A DNA stretch of 48,007 nucleotides from Enterocloster aldenensis (GTDB lineage Bacteria > Bacillota > Clostridia > Lachnospirales > Lachnospiraceae). Location of the stretch: NCBI RefSeq assembly GCF_003434055.1, contig NZ_QVEX01000027.1, positions 1 to 48,007 of the forward strand, written 5' to 3'. Numbering within the stretch: position 1 is the stretch's first letter; every line of letters starts with the position of its first letter. Below the pieces are notes generated by a model. That model was given only the letters and a program-made list of their open reading frames with translations. It did not search any database and had not been told where the DNA came from. The position numbers were made by a program, and so were the translations under genes. Positions 26,576-34,391 of the stretch are shown here, in pieces.

Positions 26576-27604
26576 TTATAAATTGACAAAACCACCTGTC
26601 CTGGCAGACTCCTCTATTGCAGATACCACACGCATTGCCTCATAAGACTCCTTTGCAGGCACAGGTGATGGACCATGGTCCTGTATTGCTTTTACAAAAG
26701 TACTGACCACTTGTGAAGACGGATTCTCCTGGCTTATATACCGTACCTTCTCGCCGGAATCCATGATTACCTCCAGTGCGCAGTCCTGACTGTACTGAAC
26801 ACGGAGCACCCCTTTCTGGCAATAGTAAACTGTCCCGTTTTCCATTGGTCCGTAATTAGAATAAGACAGGTTCAGGGTACCCATGACACCCGATCTGCTC
26901 TCCAGGACACAGACTGCATTATCATATACATCCACAAGCCTTCCCTCTGCATCACACTTGTCCCTGGTACCAGCGATGGCCCCAACCCTTATAAAAGGTT
27001 CTCCCAAAAGATAACCAAGTACATCACACTTATGAATCCCCAAATCAGTGATACACCCAAAACCTGAATTCCGTTTATTCAAGTACCAGGTGGATGTGGA
27101 CCGGTTGATGCTGAAACGCTCCGGTCCGTCATGTGCCAGTGTACACCTAAAGGCAATGACTTTTCCCAATTGACCGCCCATTAAAATCTCCTTTGCCTTT
27201 CTATGGGCCAAGGTAAAACGCTGGTTATGGGCTGCCATGTAAAATGCCTTACTCTCCTGCTCAGCCTCCAGCACTTGACCGGCTTCCTTAAGGCTCATGC
27301 ACATGGGCTTTTCACATAAAACATACTTGTCCCTCTTAAGAGCTTCCATGGAAATCCTTCCATGGCTGTCATTGGAAGTACAGATTACAACCCCGTCAAT
27401 GGTTTCATCATCCAGCATTTCTTCATATTGGTCATAGACCTTACCCCCATACCGATTGGCCAGGGACCTGGCGTGTTCCGGCACATAATCGTAAAAACCT
27501 GCAAGTTCTGCATCCTTGCTTTCCGCAAGTTCTGGTACATGACGGATTTTTGCAATCTGCCCACAACCTATGATGCCAATCCTCGGACACCTATTCTGTT
27601 CCAA
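26576..27604 (-). CDS. Gfo/Idh/MocA-family oxidoreductase (first gene of the operon)
   Basis: 342 residues. It has the Rossmann opening RIGIIGCGQIAKIRHVPEL, the CEKPMCMSLKEA motif (about 96-107) and a C-terminal substrate domain with LGIHKCDVLGYL (the GxHxxD-type catalytic region). NAD(P)-dependent action on a sugar or inositol is expected. The start is a TTG at 27604, preceded by a very strong AGGAGG-type tract; no in-frame ATG lies near it. It is the first gene behind the LacI-type promoter and operators. Sequence upstream to 27873 holds only regulation. Confidence 0.88.
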   Translation of the reverse strand: MEQNRCPRIGIIGCGQIAKIRHVPELAESKDAELAGFYDYVPEHARSLANRYGGKVYDQYEEMLDDETIDGVVICTSNDSHGRISMEALKRDKYVLCEKPMCMSLKEAGQVLEAEQESKAFYMAAHNQRFTLAHRKAKEILMGGQLGKVIAFRCTLAHDGPERFSINRSTSTWYLNKRNSGFGCITDLGIHKCDVLGYLLGEPFIRVGAIAGTRDKCDAEGRLVDVYDNAVCVLESRSGVMGTLNLSYSNYGPMENGTVYYCQKGVLRVQYSQDCALEVIMDSGEKVRYISQENPSSQVVSTFVKAIQDHGPSPVPAKESYEAMRVVSAIEESARTGGFVNL

Positions 27605-27633
27605 TTTCCCTTCCTCCTTCTCCTATCTTTTTA

Positions 27634-27651
27634 TAGTTACGCGCGTAACTA
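27634..27651. promoter_or_regulatory. LacI-type operator O1
   Basis: Perfect 18-bp palindrome TAGTTACGC/GCGTAACTA, with the central CG step typical of LacI-family sites. It lies 30 bases before the TTG start of the first operon gene. Confidence 0.8.
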
Positions 27652-27690
27652 ATGGTTAAAAAAATATATGTATATGATAAATGCATGCGG

Positions 27691-27704
27691 GTTACGCGTG
27701 TAAC
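27691..27704. promoter_or_regulatory. LacI-type operator O2
   Basis: GTTACGCGTGTAAC matches the O1 core at 13 of 14 positions. Its centre is 55 bases from that of O1 (about five helical turns), and it lies at the predicted transcription start, as expected for repression with looping. Confidence 0.78.
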
Positions 27705-27712
27705 TAAAACTC

Positions 27713-27740
27713 ATTTTATCATGTTCCACTAATTTGTCAA
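27713..27740 (-). promoter_or_regulatory. Promoter of the LacI-controlled operon
   Basis: Minus strand TTGACA (27735-27740), 16 bases, TAAAAT (27713-27718). The predicted start falls at about 27706, directly at operator O2. Confidence 0.75.
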
Positions 27741-27873
27741 GCATTTTTCTTTTATTTCTCAATTATTAATATTTTTTTATACAATACCATATTTAATAAT
27801 GCAGTACTGGGTAAACCCACATAAAAACATCCATTTGCCTTTCACCCTGCAGATGGATATTTTCCTGCGCCCC

Positions 27874-28548
27874 TTATGAACAGGCATCTCCTGCCTCTGT
27901 GTATGACGGTATCCAGCCCCCCAGGGCCGCTGAAACCTTCTCAATAAAGAAATGGGAAATGCTCCCCACAATCAGGGCAGCCATCACGGTCCCCTCCCGT
28001 ATGCCCAGCACATGTCCTGTCACCGCAACAGAAACCACCACCGCACTGGCCACAATGCTCATATCAAACCCGGTCTTCACACGGCCGAACCGCCATCCGG
28101 TAAGTCCTGCAATCACACGGACCAGCCCTTCACCAGGAAGGATCAGGACATTGGGGATGACCTCAAATGCAATCCCCAGCCCCAGGAATACACATCCCAG
28201 CAGCAGCATCAGCACCTGTCCCACATAACCTCCTGTCTGCCAATAACTGAGGATGCAGAGCCAGCCGTCAATGCAGACGGAAAATAAAAGTGCCGCCGGA
28301 AGCTGGAGCAGCTGGATTTTCTGAAACGCTTTCCCCAGCAGGATTACCTGGATGATGAACATGACCGAATTGACCATCATGGTAAAGGTTCCCAGGGTAT
28401 GGGGAAAAATAAAGGTCAACACAAAAGCAAGGCTGGTAATCGGTGACGTTCCCAGCCCTGCTTTTGTTATCAGGCTTATTCCCAATGCACTGAATATGAC
28501 TCCTGCAATGAACATTCCATAACGCTTAAACATATCTGAATTTTTCAC
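27874..28548 (-). CDS. YczE/YyaS-like membrane protein
   Basis: 224 residues with five or six membrane helices. The opening GMFIAGVIFSALGISLITKA and the segment GLGIAFEVIPNVLILPGEGL are typical of the YczE/YitT-related family of unknown function. The start is a GTG at 28548 with AGGTG a few bases upstream; the next ATG (28533) has no site. It stands alone. A pair of identical-pattern palindromes lies in the 153-base gap upstream, the first ending 20 bases before the start codon. Confidence 0.8.
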   Translation of the reverse strand: MKNSDMFKRYGMFIAGVIFSALGISLITKAGLGTSPITSLAFVLTFIFPHTLGTFTMMVNSVMFIIQVILLGKAFQKIQLLQLPAALLFSVCIDGWLCILSYWQTGGYVGQVLMLLLGCVFLGLGIAFEVIPNVLILPGEGLVRVIAGLTGWRFGRVKTGFDMSIVASAVVVSVAVTGHVLGIREGTVMAALIVGSISHFFIEKVSAALGGWIPSYTEAGDACS

Positions 28549-28567
28549 GTGCTGACACCTCTATTTT

Positions 28568-28584
28568 TTTTAGTATACCTAAAA
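28568..28584. promoter_or_regulatory. Operator-like palindrome TTTTAG-N5-CTAAAA (site 1)
   Basis: 17-bp inverted repeat just upstream of the YczE-like gene. It shares pattern and spacing with site 2. No known regulator is assigned. Confidence 0.45.
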
Positions 28585-28678
28585 TATTTTATATATTTAA
28601 TCATAGCACGTTCTATTATCCGCTACAATGGGCATACTGACCAACTTGAGGATGAAAATTCAGCAATGTGCACAATCA

Positions 28679-28697
28679 TTTTTAGAGTATCTAAAAA
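28679..28697. promoter_or_regulatory. Operator-like palindrome TTTTAG-N5-CTAAAA (site 2)
   Basis: Extended inverted repeat TTTTTAGA/TCTAAAAA with a 3-base centre; the core fits the site 1 pattern. Its edge is a few bases from the stop codon of the flippase-like gene. Confidence 0.45.
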
Positions 28698-28701
28698 ATT
28701 T

Positions 28702-29733
28702 TTAGGTCCCTTTCTGCCGCCTGTCAATCAGGATATGGGCCCCCAATGTCACGGCAGCGCTGAATAACAGCTGTACATAATAGGCAATCCCCCTGGAAAG
28801 CACCATGGCCGGAAGCAGCAGGTCCCCGTAAAAAATAGGGTCAAATATGGTCAGGAACAAATGCTCGCTGATTCCCATGCCGCCCGGGAGGGGAAGCATA
28901 TCTGCCGATATGGATATGGTTGCCTGCAAAAGGATAAGGGTGGCTGCATGGGTTCCTTTTAGCCCAAATGCCTTATAGACAAAATATGTAACAGAAAACA
29001 GGGCTATCCTCTGGCAGAAAGTAAGGAGCGTCACCCGCACCAATACGTCCTTGTGCCGGCGCAGGTAGGATGCTGTTTCATTGTAATGGTCCATGGTCAG
29101 GTTAAGCCGCTCTGTCCTGGACGGTTTATCCTTCAGTATATGCAGTCCCACCAGGAATCCCAGCAGCTTCATGACAATGTTCTTTGCCAGGGAAGTGTGG
29201 AATGCCAGGATCAGCATGGCCAGACAGAACACCACGTTCAGTGTAAGGCCCAGATAGAACACCGGCATGACCTCATACAGGTAACGGTCCAGCAGCCCTC
29301 TTCCAAATACAGCCAGAAGACATCCCACAATGACCAGCACGGACTTGTACGTAATGGTCACAACCATCAGCACCACGGTTGCCACGGGCACCGGTATCAT
29401 ATTCTTCCTCATATAATAGACCTGGGCCGGCTGCCCTCCCCCTGCCGAGGGCGTGATACAGCTAAAGAAAAAGCCAATGGCCGAATACATGAAGCAGGTC
29501 CGCCGCTTTGCCTTTACCTGCAGCGTTCCAAAAAGATAATGGAGGATGGCCGACTCAGCCCATATGAAGAATACCACACAGGCCACGCCCAGGATCAGGA
29601 ACACCGGCGATGCCTCGGTCATGGTATCCGCTATATCGCTTAAGTCTTCCCCCCCAAACACGCTGTATATGGTCAGAAAGAATACAACCAGCAAAAATAC
29701 GGCATTTAATATATTTTTCTTTTTACTAGACAT
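28702..29733 (-). CDS. Flippase-like membrane protein (LPG synthase transmembrane-domain family)
   Basis: 343 residues with about eight helices and the family motif FSCITPSAGGGQPAQVYYM (about 94-112), plus PLPGGMGISEHLF near the C-terminus. This is the AglD/MprF-N-like lipid flippase fold. The catalytic synthase domain of MprF is absent. It probably moves or modifies a lipid-linked compound in the membrane; no sugar-lipid genes are adjacent. AGGGG lies 5 bases before the ATG. Transcription from here may pass into the YczE-like gene. Confidence 0.85.
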   Translation of the reverse strand: MSSKKKNILNAVFLLVVFFLTIYSVFGGEDLSDIADTMTEASPVFLILGVACVVFFIWAESAILHYLFGTLQVKAKRRTCFMYSAIGFFFSCITPSAGGGQPAQVYYMRKNMIPVPVATVVLMVVTITYKSVLVIVGCLLAVFGRGLLDRYLYEVMPVFYLGLTLNVVFCLAMLILAFHTSLAKNIVMKLLGFLVGLHILKDKPSRTERLNLTMDHYNETASYLRRHKDVLVRVTLLTFCQRIALFSVTYFVYKAFGLKGTHAATLILLQATISISADMLPLPGGMGISEHLFLTIFDPIFYGDLLLPAMVLSRGIAYYVQLLFSAAVTLGAHILIDRRQKGT

Positions 29734-29840
29734 TTAAACCCCTTTTTCCAGATAGCCGGCTCTCTGGCTAAACATCGCTTACAGGATAGGATACCATAAA
29801 CCAAGTAATCCCGCAACCCGATATGCCCGCGGCACATCAC

Positions 29841-29873
29841 AAAAAACCGGAAATCCATAAACTGGATTCCCGG
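29841..29873 (-). terminator. Terminator of the third tRNA-Gln
   Basis: Minus-strand hairpin CCGGGAATCC/GGATTTCCGG followed by TTTTTT, 13 bases after the tRNA. Confidence 0.85.
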
Positions 29874-29885
29874 CTTACTTAACAA

Positions 29886-29957
29886 CTGGGCTACAAGGAT
29901 TCGAACCTTGAAATGACGGAGTCAGAGTCCGTTGCCTTACCATTTGGCGATAGCCCA
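29886..29957 (-). tRNA. tRNA-Gln (anticodon CUG), copy 3
   Basis: 72-base cloverleaf on the minus strand with the same acceptor (TGGGCTA/TAGCCCA), discriminator G and anticodon loop CTCTGAC as the other two copies. Confidence 0.95.
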
Positions 29958-29974
29958 ATAACACAACGAAAGTT

Positions 29975-30003
29975 ATTATATATCATAGTTCAATTTTCGT
30001 CAA
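29975..30003 (-). promoter_or_regulatory. Promoter of tRNA-Gln copy 3
   Basis: Minus strand TTGACG, 17 bases, TATAAT, 17 bases upstream of the tRNA. Confidence 0.7.
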
Positions 30004-30056
30004 GTACCTTTTTGAATATTTTTCCAAGCAGTACCTTTTTGAATATCTTTCCAGGC
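30003..30056. repeat. Two tandem 27-bp repeats
   Basis: Two adjacent copies beginning AGTACCTTTTTGAATAT, differing at two positions, lie between the tRNA promoter and the sigma gene stop. A partial third copy (TTTTTCCAAAG) follows. No function is evident. Confidence 0.8.
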
Positions 30057-30108
30057 AACATTTTTCCAAAGACCCTTCCGGTTCCTGGCATATGCTCCGG
30101 ACAGCCCT

Positions 30109-30642
30109 TCAGGCGCCTGGGTATTTCAGGATATTCTGAAGCTTTTTCATGGAGCGGTTGTATTTGGACAGGACTGTGGCCAAAGGCATTTCCAGGGTCT
30201 GCGCCACCTCCCTGTGCTTCATCCCGGCCGCGGTATGGAGAAGCACGATCTGACGCTCCTCCTCGCTGATTTTTCCAAGGGCATCAAGGAGCACCTTCCT
30301 GTCCGCAGCCTGTTCCAGGGATTCACAGTACGCTCCCTCTTCCTTTTCTTCCAGCTCATCAAAGGCCACATTGCTTACCATTTTCTGTTCCCTGAACCTC
30401 ATATAGCAGAGATTCCTGGCAATGGTAAAAACCCAGGCCAGGGGTTTTCCCAAAGGGACATAGGATTTGGCCTTGGTCCATACGCAAAGATATGTTTCCT
30501 GCATCAGGTCCTCTGCCTCATAAGGGCTTTTTGTCAGTGACAGGATAAAGCTGTACACCGGGCGGGCCGTTTCCTGGTAAAACTGGCGGAAGGCTTCCCT
30601 GTCGCCCTCTGCCATTGCCTGTATCATCTCTTCCTGTGACAT
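30109..30642 (-). CDS. ECF-type RNA polymerase sigma factor
   Basis: 177 residues. Region 2 spans about 10-80 (YEAEDLMQETYLCVWTKAKS, LAWVFTIARNLCYMRFRE) and region 4 about 115-170 (HREVAQTLEMPLATVLSKYN). Region 3 is missing, as in group 4 sigma factors. It should direct polymerase to stress or envelope genes. Anti-sigma genes usually follow directly; here only non-coding sequence and a tRNA follow, so the regulator is elsewhere or absent. A GGGGGAAGGG tract precedes the ATG. The metal exporter gene lies 26 bases upstream on the same strand. Confidence 0.92.
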   Translation of the reverse strand: MSQEEMIQAMAEGDREAFRQFYQETARPVYSFILSLTKSPYEAEDLMQETYLCVWTKAKSYVPLGKPLAWVFTIARNLCYMRFREQKMVSNVAFDELEEKEEGAYCESLEQAADRKVLLDALGKISEEERQIVLLHTAAGMKHREVAQTLEMPLATVLSKYNRSMKKLQNILKYPGA

Positions 30643-30668
30643 CTGCCCTTCCCCCTTTGGGGATTAGC

Positions 30669-31853
30669 CTACTCTTTATTTCCCGACATGAAACTGTTCT
30701 CCACGGTAATGACGCACTCGCAACGCCCGTCCCGCTTTTTAACCTCATCGCTAATCCTTGCTTTCAGTTTACCCTGCACAGACTGTTTATATTCCCAGGG
30801 AACTACTAAATCAAAAATCAGGTTAATCCGGGCCTGTCCGTCCACCATCCTGAAATCATGGAATTCCAGGCGGCTGTCAATATTTTCCAGGACATCGGCC
30901 ACCATATCTTTGAATTTTACAACCAGTTCATTGTGCGTCTCCACCGGATCCATATGGATTACAAGAAGGAGGCGGAACCGCCGCAGCGCCTCCCGTTCAA
31001 TGCGGTCAATGATCTCATGGCTGAACTCCACGTCACAGTCATTGGGGACCTCTGCATGGATGGAGGCCATGCTTCTGGTTGGCCCATAATTATGTACAAT
31101 CAGATCATGGGTTCCCACAATACCGTCAAAGCCCTCCACAAAATTACTGATTTCCTCATAAAACTCCGGGTCAATCCCCTCTCCTATCAGGGGCGCCAGG
31201 GTATCTTTTGCAATATTCACGCCGGCAACCATGACCACCACGGACACGATGATTCCCACAATGCCATCCACATTCAGACCGGCCATGCCATAAACAGCAA
31301 TGGAGAAAATCGTGGCCGACGTAGCTGCCACATCCCCCATTGCATCTGCCGAAGTTGCCATCATGACCTTGGAATTAATCCGTTTTCCAAGCTTCTTGTT
31401 AAACATGGACAGCCACAGCTTCACCCCCACGGAGAGCAGGAGGATGACAATGGAAATCCATCGGAAGGTCATATCCTCGGGATGGATGATCTTGCCCACC
31501 GATGACTTGAACAATGAAAAACCCACCTGTATGACCAGGAAGGCCACGATGAAGGCGGAAATATACTCAATCCTCCCATGTCCAAAGGGATGGTCGTCAT
31601 CCGCTGGCTTTTCCGCCATCTTAACGCCGATAAAGCCGATAATGGAAGAGGCTGCATCGGACAGGTTATTAAATGCATCTGCCATGACAGAGATGCTGTT
31701 TACCAATATCCCAATCATCAGCTTGGCTGCAAACAGAAGAAGGTTGCAGAAAATCCCCACCCCGCTTGCAAGGGTGCCATACTCTGTCCTGACCTCGTCT
31801 TCCTCCACCTGTTCATGATTCTTAACAAAATGTTTTACCAGAAAATCAGTCAT
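30669..31853 (-). CDS. Cation diffusion facilitator (CDF) metal exporter
   Basis: 394 residues: six membrane helices (about 35-215) with the CDF metal sites DAFNNLSDA and SADAMGDVAATS, and the histidine stretch DDHPFGHGRIEY. A cytoplasmic dimerisation domain follows (about 220-300). An extra 90-residue C-terminal part contains a second ferredoxin-like segment, making it longer than the usual 300 residues. It exports Zn, Mn, Fe or similar ions by proton exchange. Its start overlaps the truA stop (ATGA). Confidence 0.92.
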   Translation of the reverse strand: MTDFLVKHFVKNHEQVEEDEVRTEYGTLASGVGIFCNLLLFAAKLMIGILVNSISVMADAFNNLSDAASSIIGFIGVKMAEKPADDDHPFGHGRIEYISAFIVAFLVIQVGFSLFKSSVGKIIHPEDMTFRWISIVILLLSVGVKLWLSMFNKKLGKRINSKVMMATSADAMGDVAATSATIFSIAVYGMAGLNVDGIVGIIVSVVVMVAGVNIAKDTLAPLIGEGIDPEFYEEISNFVEGFDGIVGTHDLIVHNYGPTRSMASIHAEVPNDCDVEFSHEIIDRIEREALRRFRLLLVIHMDPVETHNELVVKFKDMVADVLENIDSRLEFHDFRMVDGQARINLIFDLVVPWEYKQSVQGKLKARISDEVKKRDGRCECVITVENSFMSGNKE

Positions 31854-32599
31854 ATCAATTCCCCATATTCTACCTTTTCAAGAAACAGCCCCTCAGGCGG
31901 GGCCGTAAACCCGGCCGCCTGCCGGTCCAGCGCCTTAAGGACAGACCTCATGTCCTCCGGCCTGCGCCTGCCCTGCCCCACTTCTATCAGTGTTCCGGCA
32001 AGGATACGCACCATCTGCTGCAAAAACCCGTTTCCCGTAAATGATATATGAAGCCTGGTGTGTTCCAGGCGTTCAAAGCATATGGACTCCAGGGTCCGTA
32101 CCGTGGACTTTTTCATTTTTTTATTGCCGCTGAAACTCTTAAAATCCCAGGTGCCGGTCAGGAATGCCGCAGCCCTTTCCATGGAGTCCACATCCAGTTC
32201 CTGTCCCAGACCATAATAATAACTGCGCCTGAACACATCCTTTTTGGGTCCCATTTCAATCTGATACCGGTAGGTCTTGCTCACGGCGTTCAGCCGGCTG
32301 TGGAACCGCTCAGGCCCGGTTTGGATCCTCCACACAGCAATGTCCTCTGGAAGATACCGGTTCAGGTACTCCATTACCTCATCCGGAGTCCTCTTTCCCT
32401 TTAGCCGGAAATCAGCCACCTGGCCCTGGGCATGGACACCTGCGTCCGTCCTTCCGGAGCCCCGTACCTCCACCGGTTCCCCATCCAGCTTTTCCAGGAT
32501 GCGTTCCAGTTTTCCCTGGATGGTCTTTTCCGTATTGCCCTGCTTCTGCCATCCGTCATAACGCGTCCCGTCATAGGACAGCCATATGATATAATTCAT
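31850..32599 (-). CDS. truA: tRNA pseudouridine synthase A
   Basis: 249 residues, the usual length. The catalytic Asp is in GSGRTDAGVHAQGQ (about 48-61), and the C-terminal domain has FTGNGFLQQMVRIL. The enzyme forms pseudouridine at positions 38-40 of tRNA anticodon stems. It overlaps both the VanZ-like gene and the CDF gene by 4 bases, so the three are translated together. Confidence 0.97.
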   Translation of the reverse strand: MNYIIWLSYDGTRYDGWQKQGNTEKTIQGKLERILEKLDGEPVEVRGSGRTDAGVHAQGQVADFRLKGKRTPDEVMEYLNRYLPEDIAVWRIQTGPERFHSRLNAVSKTYRYQIEMGPKKDVFRRSYYYGLGQELDVDSMERAAAFLTGTWDFKSFSGNKKMKKSTVRTLESICFERLEHTRLHISFTGNGFLQQMVRILAGTLIEVGQGRRRPEDMRSVLKALDRQAAGFTAPPEGLFLEKVEYGELI

Positions 32600-33123
32600 C
32601 TTAATTTTCCCCTATCTGTATTTCTCATAAAAGCCAGCGCGGTGGTCAATACCAGCCCGCACACCACTCCGCACAGATCCAGCCACACATCATCCACCTG
32701 CCCGGACCGACCATCCACAAACAGCTGAATGGTTTCGTCCACAAAAGGCACAAGAAAGGCCAGTTCTGCTGCCAGCCTGGGTTTCCTGATTCCTTTTGGC
32801 ATCCATGTCCTGCAATTTAAGGCTAAAAGGATGCCCAGACCTGTATACTCTATAAAATGCGCTGTTTTCCTCACAATATGTTCGGTAAGCCATCCGCTGT
32901 CCAAATCCGCCATTTCACAAAAATCATGAAGCTTTATGAGCAGGAACCCGCTCTCCCTTGAGGATATATGGGCAGGCATAAGGGAATTACCGTAAATAAG
33001 GCAGATATATGCAATCAGCAGGATAAAGGCCGCCCGCTGTGCCGGGCCTGCCGCTGTCCTGCGTTCCGGCTGTCCCGCTGTCTTTCCCCGCCCACACTGG
33101 TCCGCTGTCTTCCTGTTCTTCAT
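32596..33123 (-). CDS. VanZ-like family membrane protein
   Basis: 175 residues with four membrane helices. The family pattern is visible: KTAHFIEYTGLGILLAL and DETIQLFVDGRSGQVDDVWLD. VanZ-like proteins give low-level teicoplanin resistance in some cases, but most are of unknown role. The N-terminal 25 residues are polar and rich in Arg/Gly. It overlaps truA by 4 bases. Confidence 0.88.
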   Translation of the reverse strand: MKNRKTADQCGRGKTAGQPERRTAAGPAQRAAFILLIAYICLIYGNSLMPAHISSRESGFLLIKLHDFCEMADLDSGWLTEHIVRKTAHFIEYTGLGILLALNCRTWMPKGIRKPRLAAELAFLVPFVDETIQLFVDGRSGQVDDVWLDLCGVVCGLVLTTALAFMRNTDRGKLR

Positions 33124-33191
33124 CCTGTCATTACCCCTTTTTTCTTCCGGCCGCGCCCACGCACCCGCCTAAGCTTATCTTGCGCCCACGC

Positions 33192-34358
33192 TTATTTAAG
33201 GATACCGCTTGCATCCACGGCACGGATGGCCTTATTCAGCATTTCCTCATCCTGCACAAGGGCAAGGCGCACATATCCCTCACCGGACGGGCCAAAGGCG
33301 CTGCCGGGAGTTACCATGACCCCGGCCTTTTCCACCAGCGCCATCACAAATTCCTCTGAGGATTTAAACTTCCCCGGAATCCCAGCCCACACAAACATGG
33401 TGGCCGCGGGCCGTTCCATCTTCCATCCGATTCCGGTAAATCCGTCGCACATGATATTGCGGCGCGTCTCATAGGCCTTCATCGTGGTATGTACGCAGGA
33501 CTGGTCTCCTGTTATGGCTGCAATGGCAGCTGCCTGGATGGGAAGGAACATGCCGTAATCCATATTGGATTTCAGCAGCTTGATCCTGGAAACCACCGCT
33601 TCATTGCCCAGGCAGAACCCAATCCTGGCGCCTGCCAGGCCATATGTCTTGGACAGGGAATTAAATTCCACCCCAACCTCCTTTGCGCCTGGAAAACCCA
33701 GGAAACTGCCGCAGGTCCTTCCGTCAAACACAAGGTCGCTGTATGCATTGTCGTGAAGCACGATGATATCATGTCTGGACGCAAATGCAATCAATTCCTC
33801 ATAAAATGAATCAGGCGCCATGGCAGTGGTGGGATTGTTCGGATATGAGACAACCATCAGCTTTGCCTTTTCCGCCACGTCCTCAGGTATCTCATCCAGA
33901 CGGATCATATATCCGTTTTCCTTTTTCTGGGGCATATAATACAGATTGGCGCCCGCTATCTGGGGACCATCCCCGAACACAGGGTAACAGGGGTCAGGAA
34001 CCAGCACCATATCCCCTTCATCCACCATGGTCAGCGCAATGTGCGCCAGCCCCTCCTGCGAGCCCAGCAGGGAACAGATTTCCCTGTCAGGGTCCAGTAC
34101 AACCCCATAGCGTTTCCTGTACCAGCCGGAAACAGCATCCAGCAGCTCATTCCTGTCGCTGATGGCATACACATAATTCTTAGGGTCGGCGGCAGCCTTG
34201 CAGAGCGCCTCTGTGATATGGGACGCGGGCGGTATGTTTGGCGCTCCGATACTAAGGTCAATGACCTCCTCCCCCTGCTTAAGCTTCTGTTTCTTAATCT
34301 CAGCCAGCTTTGAGAAGATTCCCTCCCCAAAACGGTCCATCCTCTTTGCAAATTCCAT
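33192..34358 (-). CDS. PLP-dependent aminotransferase (class I/II, LL-DAP aminotransferase-like)
   Basis: About 388 residues. The PLP-lysine lies in SLSKTYGLAGARIGF (about 230-245), with the conserved SYPNNPTTA and the Asn/Asp/Tyr cofactor contacts (HDNAYSD). The C-terminal GSAFGPSGEGYVRLAL is typical. The substrate could be LL-diaminopimelate, alanine or an aromatic amino acid. I choose the ATG at 34358 because GGGAGG lies 8 bases upstream; an ATG 9 bases earlier touches that site. A DUF554 gene lies 33 bases upstream, and the VanZ-like gene follows 68 bases after the stop. Confidence 0.9.
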   Translation of the reverse strand: MEFAKRMDRFGEGIFSKLAEIKKQKLKQGEEVIDLSIGAPNIPPASHITEALCKAAADPKNYVYAISDRNELLDAVSGWYRKRYGVVLDPDREICSLLGSQEGLAHIALTMVDEGDMVLVPDPCYPVFGDGPQIAGANLYYMPQKKENGYMIRLDEIPEDVAEKAKLMVVSYPNNPTTAMAPDSFYEELIAFASRHDIIVLHDNAYSDLVFDGRTCGSFLGFPGAKEVGVEFNSLSKTYGLAGARIGFCLGNEAVVSRIKLLKSNMDYGMFLPIQAAAIAAITGDQSCVHTTMKAYETRRNIMCDGFTGIGWKMERPAATMFVWAGIPGKFKSSEEFVMALVEKAGVMVTPGSAFGPSGEGYVRLALVQDEEMLNKAIRAVDASGILK

Positions 34359-34391
34359 TTCCGTCATCCTCCCTTATATATCCGAATCTTC

